A model generated the notes under the pieces. The model ran no database searches. It worked only from the letters and a program-made list of their open reading frames with translations, and was not told the DNA's origin. Both the position numbers and the translations under genes were made by a program. A stretch of DNA of 64,000 nt from an uncultured Eubacterium sp. (GTDB lineage Bacteria; Bacillota; Clostridia; Oscillospirales; Acutalibacteraceae). Positions 52,172-61,580 of the stretch are shown one piece after another (within the stretch, counting starts at the first letter, position 1; the number at the start of each line of letters is the position of its first letter). The stretch spans positions 17,763 to 81,762 of the forward strand of contig CAJTZJ010000010.1 of NCBI GenBank assembly GCA_910583925.1. The letters run 5' to 3'.

Positions 52172-53854
52172 TTATTTCTTAGCATTAAAGCTGTCTCTCA
52201 GCGGAACTGTACGGTTAAACACAAGATTGCCCTCTGTTGTATCTGTATCAACGCAGAAATATCCGTTTCTCATAAACTGGAATTTTTCGCCTGCCTTGGC
52301 ATTTGCAAGGCTCTTTTCGCAGTAGGCAGTAACTGTTTTAAGTGAATCGGGGTTAAGATTATCCTCAAATGAGCTTACACCTTCTTCGTCACTTGGATTG
52401 GAAACATTAAAAAGTCTGTCATAAAGCCGTACCTCAGCTTTTACATTGTCTTCACATGAAACCCAGTGAATGGTTCCCTTAACCTTTCTGCCGTCTGCAC
52501 TGTCGCCGCCGAATGTTTCTGGGTCATATGTGCAGTGAACGCAGGTTACATTTCCGTTTTCGTCTGTATCATAGCCTGTGCAGGTAACGAAGTAAGCCTT
52601 AATCAGCCTGACCTCGTTGCCGGGAAACAGACGGAAATATTTTTTTACAGGCTCAATCATAAAGTCATCTCTCTCAATGAAGATTTCCTTTGAAAAAGTC
52701 ATTGTTCTTGAGCCGTATTCCGGGTGGTCGGGATGATATTCTACCTCAACCTCTTCTGTTTTTCCGTCAGGATAATTATCAATAACAACCTTAAGCGGAT
52801 CAAGAATTGCCATAGCACGCGGAGAAGTCTGGTTAAGATGATTTCTTACACAGCTTTCAAGCATCGCAAAATCAATAACACTGTATGCCTTTGAAACACC
52901 GATTCGCTCGCAGAAATCACGGATGGCTTCGGGTGTATAGCCGCGGCGGCGCATACCGCTTATTGTTGCCATTCTCGGATCATTCCAGCCGTCTACAATC
53001 TTATCCTGAACTAGCTTAAGACATTTGCGCTTTGATGTTAATGTATAGTTCAGATTCATTCTTGCAAATTCAATCTGTCTTGGCTTTTCGCCCTCTATAC
53101 ATTCGTTAACAACCCAATCGTAAAGCGGTCTGTGGTTTTCAAATTCAAGAGAACAAAGGGAATGCGTAACCTTTTCGCAGGCATCCGAAAGCGGATGTGC
53201 AAAATCGTACATCGGATAAACGCACCATTTATCGCCTGTTCTGTGATGATGTGCATACATAATACGATAAATGATAGGGTCCCTCATATTCAGATTCGGG
53301 CTTGCCATATCAATTTTTGCACGAAGCACCTTTGAACCCTCCGGAAATTCGCCGTTTGCCATTCTCTGAAATAAATCAAGATTTTCTTCAACAGAACGGT
53401 TTCTGTAAGGGCTTTCCTTTCCCGGCTCTGTAAGCGTTCCTCTGTATTCTCTCTGTTGCTCGGGGGTAAGGTCGCAAACAAATGCCTTGCCCTTTTTGAT
53501 AAGCTTTATTGCACATTCAAAAAGGAAATCAAAGTAATCCGATGCGTAATATAGATTGTCCCATTTAAAGCCAAGCCACTCGATATCTTCCTTGATGGCA
53601 TCTACATATTCTGTATCTTCCTTAATAGGATTTGTATCGTCAAGGCGAAGGTTGCATATGCCGTTATATTTTTCCTTTGCACCAAAGTTAATGCAGATTG
53701 CTTTTGCATGACCTATATGAAGGTAGCCGTTTGGCTCGGGAGGGAAACGGGTCTGCACTCTGGAATAAACTCCGTCTTCCAAATCCTTGTCTATGAAATC
53801 GTGGATAAAGTTGGAATATTCTTTTGCTTCTTCTGTTTTGATTTCCTTAGCCAT
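52172..53854 (-). CDS. glnS: Glutaminyl-tRNA synthetase
   Basis: 560 residues, class Ib. HIGH-like motif PPEPNGYLHIGHAKAI, NLRLDDTNPIKED, and a KMSKS-like motif LTSKRKCLKL; the C-terminal anticodon-binding beta barrels follow. It charges tRNA-Gln directly, so the organism need not rely on GatCAB for glutamine. SD AAGGAGG. Its start codon directly follows the gltX stop. Confidence 0.95.
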   Translation of the reverse strand: MAKEIKTEEAKEYSNFIHDFIDKDLEDGVYSRVQTRFPPEPNGYLHIGHAKAICINFGAKEKYNGICNLRLDDTNPIKEDTEYVDAIKEDIEWLGFKWDNLYYASDYFDFLFECAIKLIKKGKAFVCDLTPEQQREYRGTLTEPGKESPYRNRSVEENLDLFQRMANGEFPEGSKVLRAKIDMASPNLNMRDPIIYRIMYAHHHRTGDKWCVYPMYDFAHPLSDACEKVTHSLCSLEFENHRPLYDWVVNECIEGEKPRQIEFARMNLNYTLTSKRKCLKLVQDKIVDGWNDPRMATISGMRRRGYTPEAIRDFCERIGVSKAYSVIDFAMLESCVRNHLNQTSPRAMAILDPLKVVIDNYPDGKTEEVEVEYHPDHPEYGSRTMTFSKEIFIERDDFMIEPVKKYFRLFPGNEVRLIKAYFVTCTGYDTDENGNVTCVHCTYDPETFGGDSADGRKVKGTIHWVSCEDNVKAEVRLYDRLFNVSNPSDEEGVSSFEDNLNPDSLKTVTAYCEKSLANAKAGEKFQFMRNGYFCVDTDTTEGNLVFNRTVPLRDSFNAKK

Positions 53855-55516
53855 TTAGATTTCCTCCTTGTAATGATTTAATGCTGCTGTAAGCCTTGTT
53901 TTAACTGCTGCTTCACCGAGAAGAGCAGTAATTGAATATAAATCAGGTGTATTTGTTCTGCCTGTTAAAGCAACACGGATGATGGTTGAAACATCGCCTA
54001 CATGTCCTCTGAAAGCATCAGGGTTCTGCTTGAATTCTTTGACATTTGCCGTGCAGCCGATAGGCTCGCACAGCTCCTTGATTCTTGCAAACCATGTGTC
54101 TTTATCATCGTTGAGATTAACTGTATCAATGTATTTTTCAAGAACATCACAAGCAAGCTGCGGTGTGGCATTACCGTTTAATTCATAGCAGGGCGCAAAG
54201 GTTTCATCATACATATAGCTGATGTAATCGGGAATATCGCTCCATTTTGCAATGTCTTTTCTGGGCTTTTTGTTTTCACGGTCAATATTTAAAATTGCTG
54301 TTGCTTTTTCAAAGTCTTTTTCATAAAGAGAGGCAAGCTGCGGATGATATGCCTTTGCCCATTCATATGAAAGCTCAAAAACCTTTTCAGCCTTCATCGT
54401 GCTGATTACATTTTTTGATACATCAAGCAGCTTAACCATATCAAATAATGCGCCTGAAACACTCATTTTTTTAAGATTAAATGGGAATGATGATAAATCG
54501 GCATCCTTGTTTGCTCTGCGCCAATCTTCAAAATTACTGTTTAATATTGTGTAAATATATTCTGAAACGCTGTCTTTGGGAAAGCCCTGTTCAATATAGT
54601 ATGAAACAGCAGCTTCAGGGTCCTTACGCTTTGATAGTTTGCGTTTTCCGCCCTCGTCCTCCTTCATGATCGGAGCAATGTGTGCGTATTTTACAGGTTT
54701 GAAGCCAAGCACCTTGAAAAGCTGAATATGAAGCGGAACACTTGCAATCCATTCATCGCCTCTGATAACATGTGTTGTTCTCATTAAATGATCGTCAACG
54801 GCATGGGCAAAATGATATGTCGGTACACCGTCTGTTTTTAAAAGCACAACATCAATCACATTTTCGGGCATTTCAATTTTACCCTTTATCATATCATCAA
54901 AAATAATTTTTTTATCTGTGCTTCCCGGAGATTTAAGTCTTAATGTCCACAGCATTCCCGATTCAATATTTGCCTTGATATTGTCAAAGCTTAAATCTCT
55001 GCATTTTGCGTATTTGCCGTAGTAGCCTTTGATGTCTTCCTTTTCCTGAGCTGTTCTGATTTCATCAAGCTCTTCTGCGCTGCAAAAACAGGGATAAGCA
55101 AGCCCCTGCAAAACAAGTGATTTGGCGAAAGTCTGATATATTTCAACTCGCTTGCTCTGTGTGTAAGGACCGTAGGCTCCTTTTTCTTCGCTTTCACCGC
55201 AGACACCCTCATCGGTTGTAATACCGAAATAATTCAGTCCGTCAACGATTGCCGAAACGCCGCCCTCAACCTCTCGCTTTTTATCCGTATCTTCTATTCT
55301 GAGATAGAATTTTCCGTTTGTTGCCGTGCTGTTCAGCTTTGCTGCAGTTGCCGCATATAGTCCGCCGAAATGAAGATAGCCTGTAGGGCTTGGAGAAAAT
55401 CTTGAAATTCTTGCACCCTCTGGTAATTCTCTCTGCGGATAAAGCTCCTCATAATAATCAGGGCCTTTTGTTATATTCGGAAATAAAAGCTCTGCTAATT
55501 TTTCAAAGTTATTCAT
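53855..55516 (-). CDS. gltX: Glutamyl-tRNA synthetase
   Basis: 553 residues. HIGH-like motif SPSPTGYLHFGGLYAA, LRIEDTDKKREVEGG, and KLSKRKDPEAA as KMSKS. The C-terminal half resembles the longer Firmicutes/Clostridia GluRS version. It charges tRNA-Glu. It is the first gene of the operon; SD TAGGAGA. The upstream region is AT-rich and shows no T-box-like leader. Confidence 0.95.
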   Translation of the reverse strand: MNNFEKLAELLFPNITKGPDYYEELYPQRELPEGARISRFSPSPTGYLHFGGLYAATAAKLNSTATNGKFYLRIEDTDKKREVEGGVSAIVDGLNYFGITTDEGVCGESEEKGAYGPYTQSKRVEIYQTFAKSLVLQGLAYPCFCSAEELDEIRTAQEKEDIKGYYGKYAKCRDLSFDNIKANIESGMLWTLRLKSPGSTDKKIIFDDMIKGKIEMPENVIDVVLLKTDGVPTYHFAHAVDDHLMRTTHVIRGDEWIASVPLHIQLFKVLGFKPVKYAHIAPIMKEDEGGKRKLSKRKDPEAAVSYYIEQGFPKDSVSEYIYTILNSNFEDWRRANKDADLSSFPFNLKKMSVSGALFDMVKLLDVSKNVISTMKAEKVFELSYEWAKAYHPQLASLYEKDFEKATAILNIDRENKKPRKDIAKWSDIPDYISYMYDETFAPCYELNGNATPQLACDVLEKYIDTVNLNDDKDTWFARIKELCEPIGCTANVKEFKQNPDAFRGHVGDVSTIIRVALTGRTNTPDLYSITALLGEAAVKTRLTAALNHYKEEI

Positions 55517-55594
55517 AAATTTTATTTCTCCTAAAATTAATTATTATATTATTACATAAATTAGTAAAATATTCAATATAAGATAAGTTATTTG

Positions 55595-55623
55595 TTGAAA
55601 AAATAAGAAAACTATGTTAAATT
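55595..55623 (+). promoter_or_regulatory. Predicted promoter of the DUF4250 gene
   Basis: -35 TTGAAA (55595-55600), 17-bp spacer, -10 TAAATT (55618-55623). Confidence 0.4.
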
Positions 55624-55645
55624 TAATAAAATGGGGGGTGTTGAA

Positions 55646-55822
55646 ATGGCTTTGCCTATGGATAATTTTTTGCTTTTAAGTGTTGTTAATACAAAGCTTC
55701 GTGATTATTATATAAATCTTGATGCTCTGTGTGATGAGCTTGATGAAGATAAAAGCAATATAATATCCCGTCTTGCATCGGTTGGATATTCATATGATGA
55801 AACGGTAAATCAGTTTGTATAA
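55646..55822 (+). CDS. DUF4250 family protein (58 aa)
   Basis: Begins MALPMDNFLLLSVVNTKLRD, continues with NLDALCDELDEDKSNI and ends YSYDETVNQFV, matching the short DUF4250 family of Firmicutes. ATG 55646 has SD GGGGGTG; an earlier in-frame ATG at 55631 overlaps the SD. Function unknown; the fold is probably a small helical DNA- or protein-binding unit. Confidence 0.82.
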   Translation: MALPMDNFLLLSVVNTKLRDYYINLDALCDELDEDKSNIISRLASVGYSYDETVNQFV

Positions 55823-55829
55823 ATGAAAG

Positions 55830-55860
55830 AGCTGACGGCAATTCGCCGTCAGCTTAGTTT
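55830..55860. terminator. Bidirectional terminator
   Basis: Stem AGCTGACGGC / GCCGTCAGCT with loop AATTC, followed by TTAGTTTTT on the plus strand; between convergent genes. Confidence 0.82.
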
Positions 55861-56664
55861 TTAGATATCAAGATATTCAGATGTTTCGGTATTTTTAACC
55901 TTTTCGCTGTTGTTTTCAATAATTCTTTCAAAGAAGGTCAGTTTGTTTGTTCTTTTTTTGAGATTTTCTTTGAATTTAGCTGAAAACGCAATGAATATCG
56001 CAAAGATATAAGGCATACCCAAATTTGTTTCAAGAAGGGAATTAATAATCATTGGTGCAAGCTTTTCGGCTGCCGATCCTAATTCTGCACTTCTTATTCC
56101 TCCAAGGAAAAGACCTGCTTCCCAACCGAACTGAACAAGAATTCCGATAATAAGCAACCATGGAATGTTAATTCTTTCCTCTTTTTTCTTTCGTGAGATG
56201 TTCCAGAGAATGAGCAATAGATAGCCAACGAAAAGAATAATTGCCATATAACCGTGATAAGAGCCGGTTGTTCGCTGAATGGTAATCATATTTTCGCCTG
56301 TTCCGAAGGTTTTGGTTATTAACGGGCAGCAAACCCACCAGCCGAGTATAAGCAAAGTCCATTCAAAAAGATTTTTGTCTTTTGAAATCCAGAGCCATAT
56401 CCAAACAAAATTTGTAAATCCATAGCTCATTGACATCCACATTAAAACCCAGAACAGACTGTGTCCGTCTGATATGCTTCTTGAATGTGTCAAAAGATGA
56501 AAAATACCGTAATCAACAAGCTGATAAACAAAGCCGAATATGATTCCTACAACAACAGTTGCATATTTCTTTTTGTAAAGCAGCATTCCTGCAAATATCA
56601 AAAGAAATCCTATATCAAGCCACATATAAAGCGGGTCAAATACACGCTGTGCAACGACTTCCAT
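55861..56664 (-). CDS. Polytopic membrane protein, unknown function
   Basis: 267 residues with about seven hydrophobic helices (e.g. MWLDIGFLLIFAGMLLY, VVVGIIFGFVYQLVDYGIF, LLIIGILVQFGWEAGLFLGG) and a charged cytoplasmic tail. A conserved-looking polar region is FGTGENMITIQRTTGSYHGY. No transporter or enzyme motif is recognised. SD TGGAGG. It is monocistronic. Confidence 0.7.
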   Translation of the reverse strand: MEVVAQRVFDPLYMWLDIGFLLIFAGMLLYKKKYATVVVGIIFGFVYQLVDYGIFHLLTHSRSISDGHSLFWVLMWMSMSYGFTNFVWIWLWISKDKNLFEWTLLILGWWVCCPLITKTFGTGENMITIQRTTGSYHGYMAIILFVGYLLLILWNISRKKKEERINIPWLLIIGILVQFGWEAGLFLGGIRSAELGSAAEKLAPMIINSLLETNLGMPYIFAIFIAFSAKFKENLKKRTNKLTFFERIIENNSEKVKNTETSEYLDI

Positions 56665-56813
56665 TTAGATACCTCCAAATGATTTTTGTTAATAAAATAG
56701 TATCATATTGCAAAAATGATGTCAATTTAAAGTTTGGATTTCTCTTCATTGCCTGTCCGCAGTAATTGAAATAAAATATGTTATATGATAAAATGTTTTC
56801 GGAGGGGTGTTTT

Positions 56814-57644
56814 ATGATTAAAACTTATAAGAAAAATATAATCGGTTTTTATGTGATTGCCGCAATTGCATTGGGATTTGCTGCTTTTTTTGATTTGAAA
56901 ATTGATATCTTGCTGAATAATCCGGATAATCCTGTTTGTATATGGTTTTATAATACAGGAGAAATTCCATGCCGTTTTATAATGCCGTTTGCCGGTACGG
57001 TTATATTTTATGTTTCTGATAAAATGTGGAAGAGAATAGCAGGGCTTCTTGTGAATTTGGGAGGTTCTGCCTATATGGGAACCTATATTGCAAAGCATTT
57101 TTTTGTTGAAGAAAATCAGCTTGCATTCGGTATTGTTTATGGTATTGGCTTTGGTGTTATGCTGCTTCTTTTCGGCAGGCTGGTTTCTGTTTCCGAAAAG
57201 CTTAAAAAGCCTCTTTTTGTGCTTGCTGTTGCAGGTATAGCGGTTATGGTTGTTCAGCTTTCCTGTATTGAGGGTATGAAATATCTTTGGGGCAGAGTGC
57301 GTTTCAGAGATTTGCTCGCTGACGGTAGCTATGAAGCATTTACTCCGTGGTATATTATAAATGGAATTAACGGCAATAAATCTTTTCCGAGCGGACATAC
57401 TGCCGGTGCGGGAATGAGCTATCTTCTTATGCTTTTTCCGTTTGTTTTTAATAAGTTTAAAGACAAAAAGCAGCTTTGCTTCTGGATTCCATGTGTTTAT
57501 ACAAGTATAGTTGCTTTTACCCGTCTTGTTATGGGTGCGCATTATTTAAGCGATGTAACAGTCGGCGGAATAGTAAGCTTTTCAGTTGTTTTGCTTGCAA
57601 TGGCAATTCTGCAGAAAAATGATAATGCACTGCTGAAATCATGA
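56814..57644 (+). CDS. PAP2-family membrane phosphatase
   Basis: 276 residues, about six helices. The three PAP2 signatures are KYLWGRVRFRD (KxxxxxxRx; Phe replaces the usual Pro), KSFPSGHTAGAG and RLVMGAHYLSD. It would dephosphorylate a lipid phosphate such as undecaprenyl pyrophosphate or phosphatidic acid at the outer membrane face. ATG 56814 has SD GGAGGGG. No terminator is obvious after it. Confidence 0.87.
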   Translation: MIKTYKKNIIGFYVIAAIALGFAAFFDLKIDILLNNPDNPVCIWFYNTGEIPCRFIMPFAGTVIFYVSDKMWKRIAGLLVNLGGSAYMGTYIAKHFFVEENQLAFGIVYGIGFGVMLLLFGRLVSVSEKLKKPLFVLAVAGIAVMVVQLSCIEGMKYLWGRVRFRDLLADGSYEAFTPWYIINGINGNKSFPSGHTAGAGMSYLLMLFPFVFNKFKDKKQLCFWIPCVYTSIVAFTRLVMGAHYLSDVTVGGIVSFSVVLLAMAILQKNDNALLKS

Positions 57645-57668
57645 TTTTTCTGTGAAAATCGGTAATGC

Positions 57669-57707
57669 AACCGGCGGTTGACAAATTGAATGGCACCGGT
57701 TGGTTGT
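57669..57707. repeat. Two related CCGG/GGTTG elements upstream of the XRE gene
   Basis: CAACCGGCGGTTG (palindromic, 57669 onward) and ACCGGTTGGTTG (57696-57707) lie about 25 bp apart. They may be operators of the neighbouring regulator. Confidence 0.35.
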
Positions 57708-57784
57708 TTGAAACAGAGTAAAACCTTATACTTGAACTGCAGTTGAGAGGCTGTGATGAAAACTTATTGAAATGAGGTTATATT

Positions 57785-58771
57785 ATGATTTTTGCTGATA
57801 AACTTATTCAGCTGAGAAAACAAAAAGGCTGGTCGCAGGAAGAGCTTGCAGAAAAAATGGAAGTAACAAGGCAGTCTGTTTCAAAATGGGAAAGTGCCCA
57901 GTCTGTTCCGGATATAGAAAGAATACTTCAGCTTTCAGATATATTTGATGTAAGTCTTGATTATTTACTTAAAAATAATGAAGATATAAATGAACAAATT
58001 TTATCGGCTGATGATAAACCGGAAGCATATAAGGCAATAGATTTAACTGAGGCAAAAAGCTTTATTGAAGCAAAAAAATCAACGGCGGTGCCTGTTGCAA
58101 TCGGCGTGTTTTTATGTGTTATTTCGCCTATTTGTTTATTGATTTTAGGTGTGTTAAGTGAAATCAATCCGAATCAGATATCTGAGAATATGGCATGCGG
58201 AGCGGGTTTGATTGTTCTTTCGGCATTTATTGCAACGGCAGTTGCATTCTTTGTTCTGAGCGGCAGCAAAACTTCAAGGTTTGAATATCTTGAAAAAGAA
58301 ATATTAAAAACGGATTTAAGAACCTCTGAAGTGATACGAAAAGAAAAAGAAGAATTCAGAAAGAAATTAACCTCTTACAATACAATCGGAATTGTTTTGT
58401 GCGTGCTGGCTGCTATTCCTCTTTTTACAGGAATAATAATCAGCGAAGATGATGATCTGTTAATGACAATATGCTTATCAGCAACAATATTTACAGCAGC
58501 AATAGGTGTAGCATTTTTAGTCAGGGTAAATATTGTTCAATCAGCATTCAACATATTGCTGCAGGAGGGCGATTATTCAAAGGATAAAAAGAAGAAACAG
58601 CCGATAATTTCGGCAGTTACGGTTGTATACTGGCTTGCTGCAACTGCGATATATCTTATATGGAGCTTTTTGTCAAACAGTTGGGGATTAACTTGGATTA
58701 TATGGGTTGCAGCAGGGGTGCTTTATCCGGCTCTGATTTCAATAGTTGATATTTTCATTAAAAGAAAATAG
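57785..58771 (+). CDS. XRE-family HTH regulator with membrane domain
   Basis: 328 residues. The N-terminal HTH (about 5-60) reads LIQLRKQKGWSQEELAEKM, VTRQSVSKWESAQSVPD; four hydrophobic helices follow (about 100-125, 138-160, 198-220, 225-248) plus two near the end. This domain pairing is common in Clostridia, but the signals are unknown. SD AATGAGG. The short repeats upstream may be its operator. Confidence 0.82.
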   Translation: MIFADKLIQLRKQKGWSQEELAEKMEVTRQSVSKWESAQSVPDIERILQLSDIFDVSLDYLLKNNEDINEQILSADDKPEAYKAIDLTEAKSFIEAKKSTAVPVAIGVFLCVISPICLLILGVLSEINPNQISENMACGAGLIVLSAFIATAVAFFVLSGSKTSRFEYLEKEILKTDLRTSEVIRKEKEEFRKKLTSYNTIGIVLCVLAAIPLFTGIIISEDDDLLMTICLSATIFTAAIGVAFLVRVNIVQSAFNILLQEGDYSKDKKKKQPIISAVTVVYWLAATAIYLIWSFLSNSWGLTWIIWVAAGVLYPALISIVDIFIKRK

Positions 58772-58815
58772 TAAGATGTTTCATTTTCTTGCCTCGATAA
58801 TAGAATTTTAAATTT

Positions 58816-58852
58816 AAAGACGGTATAGTTTTCAGCTATACCGTCTTTTCTT
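58816..58852. terminator. Bidirectional terminator
   Basis: A 13-bp stem (58816-58828 with 58836-58848) and 7-nt loop, followed by TTTTCTT; between the XRE and aminotransferase genes. Confidence 0.82.
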
Positions 58853-58864
58853 GCCAATATATTT

Positions 58865-60046
58865 TTATTTATTCAAATCTTTCAGTAATGCTCCTAATCG
58901 GCGAATGCCTTCTTCTATGGTTTGGCAATCCGCATTGGTGTAGTTTAAACGCATGGTGTTCGCATTTTCAATATCTGTATAAAACGGATCGCCCGGCACA
59001 AATGCAACCTTTCTATCCAAAGCCTTTGGAAATAATTCCATGGCACTTATACCTTCAGGCAGTGTTACCCACAGAAACATACCGCCGTCAGGCTTTGTAT
59101 ATTCAACTGTTTTCGGAAAATATTTATCCATAGCATGAATCATAGCCTGTGCCTGCTTCTGATACAGGTCTTTGATTTTTGCAATATGATGATCGTATTC
59201 GTTATGTATTAAATAATCCCATATAAGATATTGAGAAAATATGTTGGAGTGCAGATCGCTTGCTTCTTTTGCAATAGAAATATATTTTAACAGCTCTGTA
59301 TTTTCAGATATAATAAATCCGATTCGCATGCCGGGGGTTACTGTTTTTGAAAAGGTTCCCAGCAAAATACTGTTCGTCAGTTTTCCTGCACCGATATATG
59401 GTAAGGTTTTACCGTCAAATCGCAATTCTCCGTATGGATCATCCTCAATTAAAACAACATCCTTATCTTTTAATATTTCAAAAATCTGTTTCCTGTTTTC
59501 AGCTGAATAGGTAAGTCCTGTAGGGTTCTGAAAATTTGGAATAGTATAAATGAATTTTATATTGTTTTGTAATGCTTTTTTCAGCTGTTCTGGATTTAAT
59601 CCTTCTTGTGTAAGTTCAACAGGATAGAATACGGGCTGCTGTAATGAGAATGCCTGTATGGCGGCAAGATAAGTAGGTTTTTCAACAATTACACCGTCAC
59701 TTTTATTAAGCAGTACTTTTCCTATTAAATCCAAGGCCTGCTGAGAGCCTGTTGTGATGATAATATTATCAATAGTAAGTTTTAAATTGTATTTTCTGTT
59801 ATATCTGTCTGCAATATATTGGCGCAATTCAGGAAGCCCTGCAGTAATTGAATACTGAAACACATTGCTGCCGTATTTTTTTACGATTCTTTCCATGGAT
59901 AAAAGTAAATCATCCTGTGGGAAAGAAACAGGATTCGGCAGACCTCCTGCAAAAGAAATGATTTGAGGGTCAGATGCTGCTTTCAGTATACCCCTTACAA
60001 AGGAGGGAGGCGTTGCCTTTATTCCTTCAGATAACAGGTTTTCCAT
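58865..60046 (-). CDS. PLP-dependent aminotransferase (class I, LysN/2-aminoadipate-like)
   Basis: 393 residues, fold type I. FAGGLPNPVSFP near the N-terminus, TTGSQQALDLIGK, YTIPNFQNPTG, DDPYGELRF and the PLP-Lys in LGTFSKTVTPGMRIGF are typical of the 2-aminoadipate/aromatic aminotransferase group. Cytoplasmic. SD AAAGGGG. It is divergent from, and probably controlled by, the MocR regulator. Substrate unknown. Confidence 0.88.
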   Translation of the reverse strand: MENLLSEGIKATPPSFVRGILKAASDPQIISFAGGLPNPVSFPQDDLLLSMERIVKKYGSNVFQYSITAGLPELRQYIADRYNRKYNLKLTIDNIIITTGSQQALDLIGKVLLNKSDGVIVEKPTYLAAIQAFSLQQPVFYPVELTQEGLNPEQLKKALQNNIKFIYTIPNFQNPTGLTYSAENRKQIFEILKDKDVVLIEDDPYGELRFDGKTLPYIGAGKLTNSILLGTFSKTVTPGMRIGFIISENTELLKYISIAKEASDLHSNIFSQYLIWDYLIHNEYDHHIAKIKDLYQKQAQAMIHAMDKYFPKTVEYTKPDGGMFLWVTLPEGISAMELFPKALDRKVAFVPGDPFYTDIENANTMRLNYTNADCQTIEEGIRRLGALLKDLNK

Positions 60047-60082
60047 TTAAATAGCCCCTTTCATATGCTATATTTATAACTA

Positions 60083-60111
60083 AGTATAGCATTGACACTC
60101 TAATGGCACAA
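60083..60111 (-). promoter_or_regulatory. Predicted aminotransferase promoter
   Basis: Minus strand -35 TTGTGC (60106-60111), 17-bp spacer, -10 TATACT (60083-60088). It overlaps the opposing mocR promoter. Confidence 0.55.
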
Positions 60112-60120
60112 TGATAAAAT
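60092..60120 (+). promoter_or_regulatory. Predicted mocR-type gene promoter
   Basis: -35 TTGACA (60092-60097), 17-bp spacer, -10 TAAAAT (60115-60120). Confidence 0.55.
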
Positions 60121-60131
60121 TGTATGGCAAA
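60103..60131. promoter_or_regulatory. Direct repeats ATGGCAxA, candidate MocR operator
   Basis: ATGGCACA (60103-60110) and ATGGCAAA (60124-60131) are 21 bp apart, two helical turns, in the same orientation. The first copy overlaps both -35/-10 regions of the divergent promoters. Confidence 0.5.
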
Positions 60132-60162
60132 CAATTTTGTGAATTATGAGTGAGGAATCATT

Positions 60163-61545
60163 ATGCCTGTTAATTCTTTTGACAATTATCCTATGAACTG
60201 GAAGCCTGACTTAAGTACAACAGCAGGTCCGAAATATAAGGCATTGGTAAAGCTTTTGGAGGAAGATATAGAAAACGGTACCTTAAAGGCAGGAACAAAG
60301 CTTCCGCCTCAGCGCGAATTGGCAGATTTTTTAGATGTTAATCTTAGTACAATATCAAAGGCTTATAAGTTATGTGAGCAAAAGGGTCTTATATCTGCGG
60401 CAGTAGGCAGTGGAACCTATGTATCCTCAGATGCTGCAACAGATCCTGTATTTCTTTGTGAAACGGATAATACGCCGATTATCAAAATGGGAGCAATTGT
60501 ACCGTTTGTAACAAGCAATCAAAAAGTTAAACAGCATTTGGAAAGTCTTTTGAAAAAGCCGGATGCTTTAAATTTGCTTTCTTACGGAGTGCCGGATGGA
60601 ACAAAAAGGCATCGTGAAGCAGGTGTTTCCTGGATGCAAAAATCAGGCTTTAATACTGACAGCAATCATATTGTTCTGGCAGCAGGCGGTCAAAATGCAC
60701 TGCTGGCTGCTTTAGGTGCATTATTCAGCAGCGGTGATAAAATCGGCACGGATTCTTTGACATATCCGGGTATTAAAACAGCGGCAAAAATGCTTGGGAT
60801 TCATCTTGTACCCATTCAAAGCGAAAATTATGAAATGACTGAAGAAGGGATTCTTTATGCAATTCATAATGAGAATATAAAAGGACTTTATGTAATACCT
60901 GATTTTCAGAATCCTACTGCTCATATTATGTCTTTAAAAACAAGAAAAATAATCGCTAAGGCAGCCGAAGAAAACAATCTGCCTGTAATTGAAGACGGTA
61001 TCAATAATCTTCTTTCGGAAAATCCACAGTTTCCGATTGCTTCCTTTGCACCTGAAAGTATTATTTATATATCAAGTCTTTCAAAAACCGTATCGGCAGG
61101 TTTGCGCACTGCTTTTATTCATACACCGGATAAATATAAGCAGGAACTGATTACTGCATTATATTCGATGAATATTGCTGTATCTCCTCTGCTTGCTACG
61201 GCTTCTGCAAGCCTTATTGAGGATGGAACAGCTGATGAAATCATTGAAGAACGCAAAAGAATGATTGCCGAGCGAAATAGGATTATAAATGAAGTATTGC
61301 ATGGTTATGTTGCCGAAAGTGAAATCACAAGTCCGTTAAGATATATTAAACTGCCCGAGCACTTTACGGGAAAAAGCTTTGAAATATGTGCAATGCAGGC
61401 GGATGTTGAGGTTTACGGTGCAGAACGCTTTGCCGTAGGAAATAAGCCGGCTGAAAAGAGTGTAAGAATTTCCGTTACAACTCCGCATACCATAGAAGAT
61501 TTAGCAAAAGGTGTTTATCGGCTGAAAGAATTGCTGTTACAATAA
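60163..61545 (+). CDS. MocR-type transcriptional regulator (GntR HTH + aminotransferase-like domain)
   Basis: 460 residues. The GntR winged helix (about 18-90) reads TLKAGTKLPPQRELADFL, NLSTISKAYKLCEQKGLI; the fold-type-I PLP domain has VLAAGGQNALLAAL, VIPDFQNPTAH, EDGINNLL and the PLP Lys in YISSLSKTVSAGLRTAF. Like GabR/PdxR it would sense an amino acid or vitamin through PLP chemistry. It is divergent from the aminotransferase, its probable target. SD GAGGAA. Confidence 0.92.
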   Translation: MPVNSFDNYPMNWKPDLSTTAGPKYKALVKLLEEDIENGTLKAGTKLPPQRELADFLDVNLSTISKAYKLCEQKGLISAAVGSGTYVSSDAATDPVFLCETDNTPIIKMGAIVPFVTSNQKVKQHLESLLKKPDALNLLSYGVPDGTKRHREAGVSWMQKSGFNTDSNHIVLAAGGQNALLAALGALFSSGDKIGTDSLTYPGIKTAAKMLGIHLVPIQSENYEMTEEGILYAIHNENIKGLYVIPDFQNPTAHIMSLKTRKIIAKAAEENNLPVIEDGINNLLSENPQFPIASFAPESIIYISSLSKTVSAGLRTAFIHTPDKYKQELITALYSMNIAVSPLLATASASLIEDGTADEIIEERKRMIAERNRIINEVLHGYVAESEITSPLRYIKLPEHFTGKSFEICAMQADVEVYGAERFAVGNKPAEKSVRISVTTPHTIEDLAKGVYRLKELLLQ

Positions 61546-61580
61546 TTGTATAATCAGTGTTGTGCTTTATTGAAAAGAAA

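Noticed and set aside
56781..57542. A long open frame (253 codons) on the minus strand opposite the PAP2 gene
   Set aside because: The plus-strand frame has three PAP2 motifs and a strong SD; the minus product is a Lys/Asn/His/Thr-rich translation typical of an antisense shadow.
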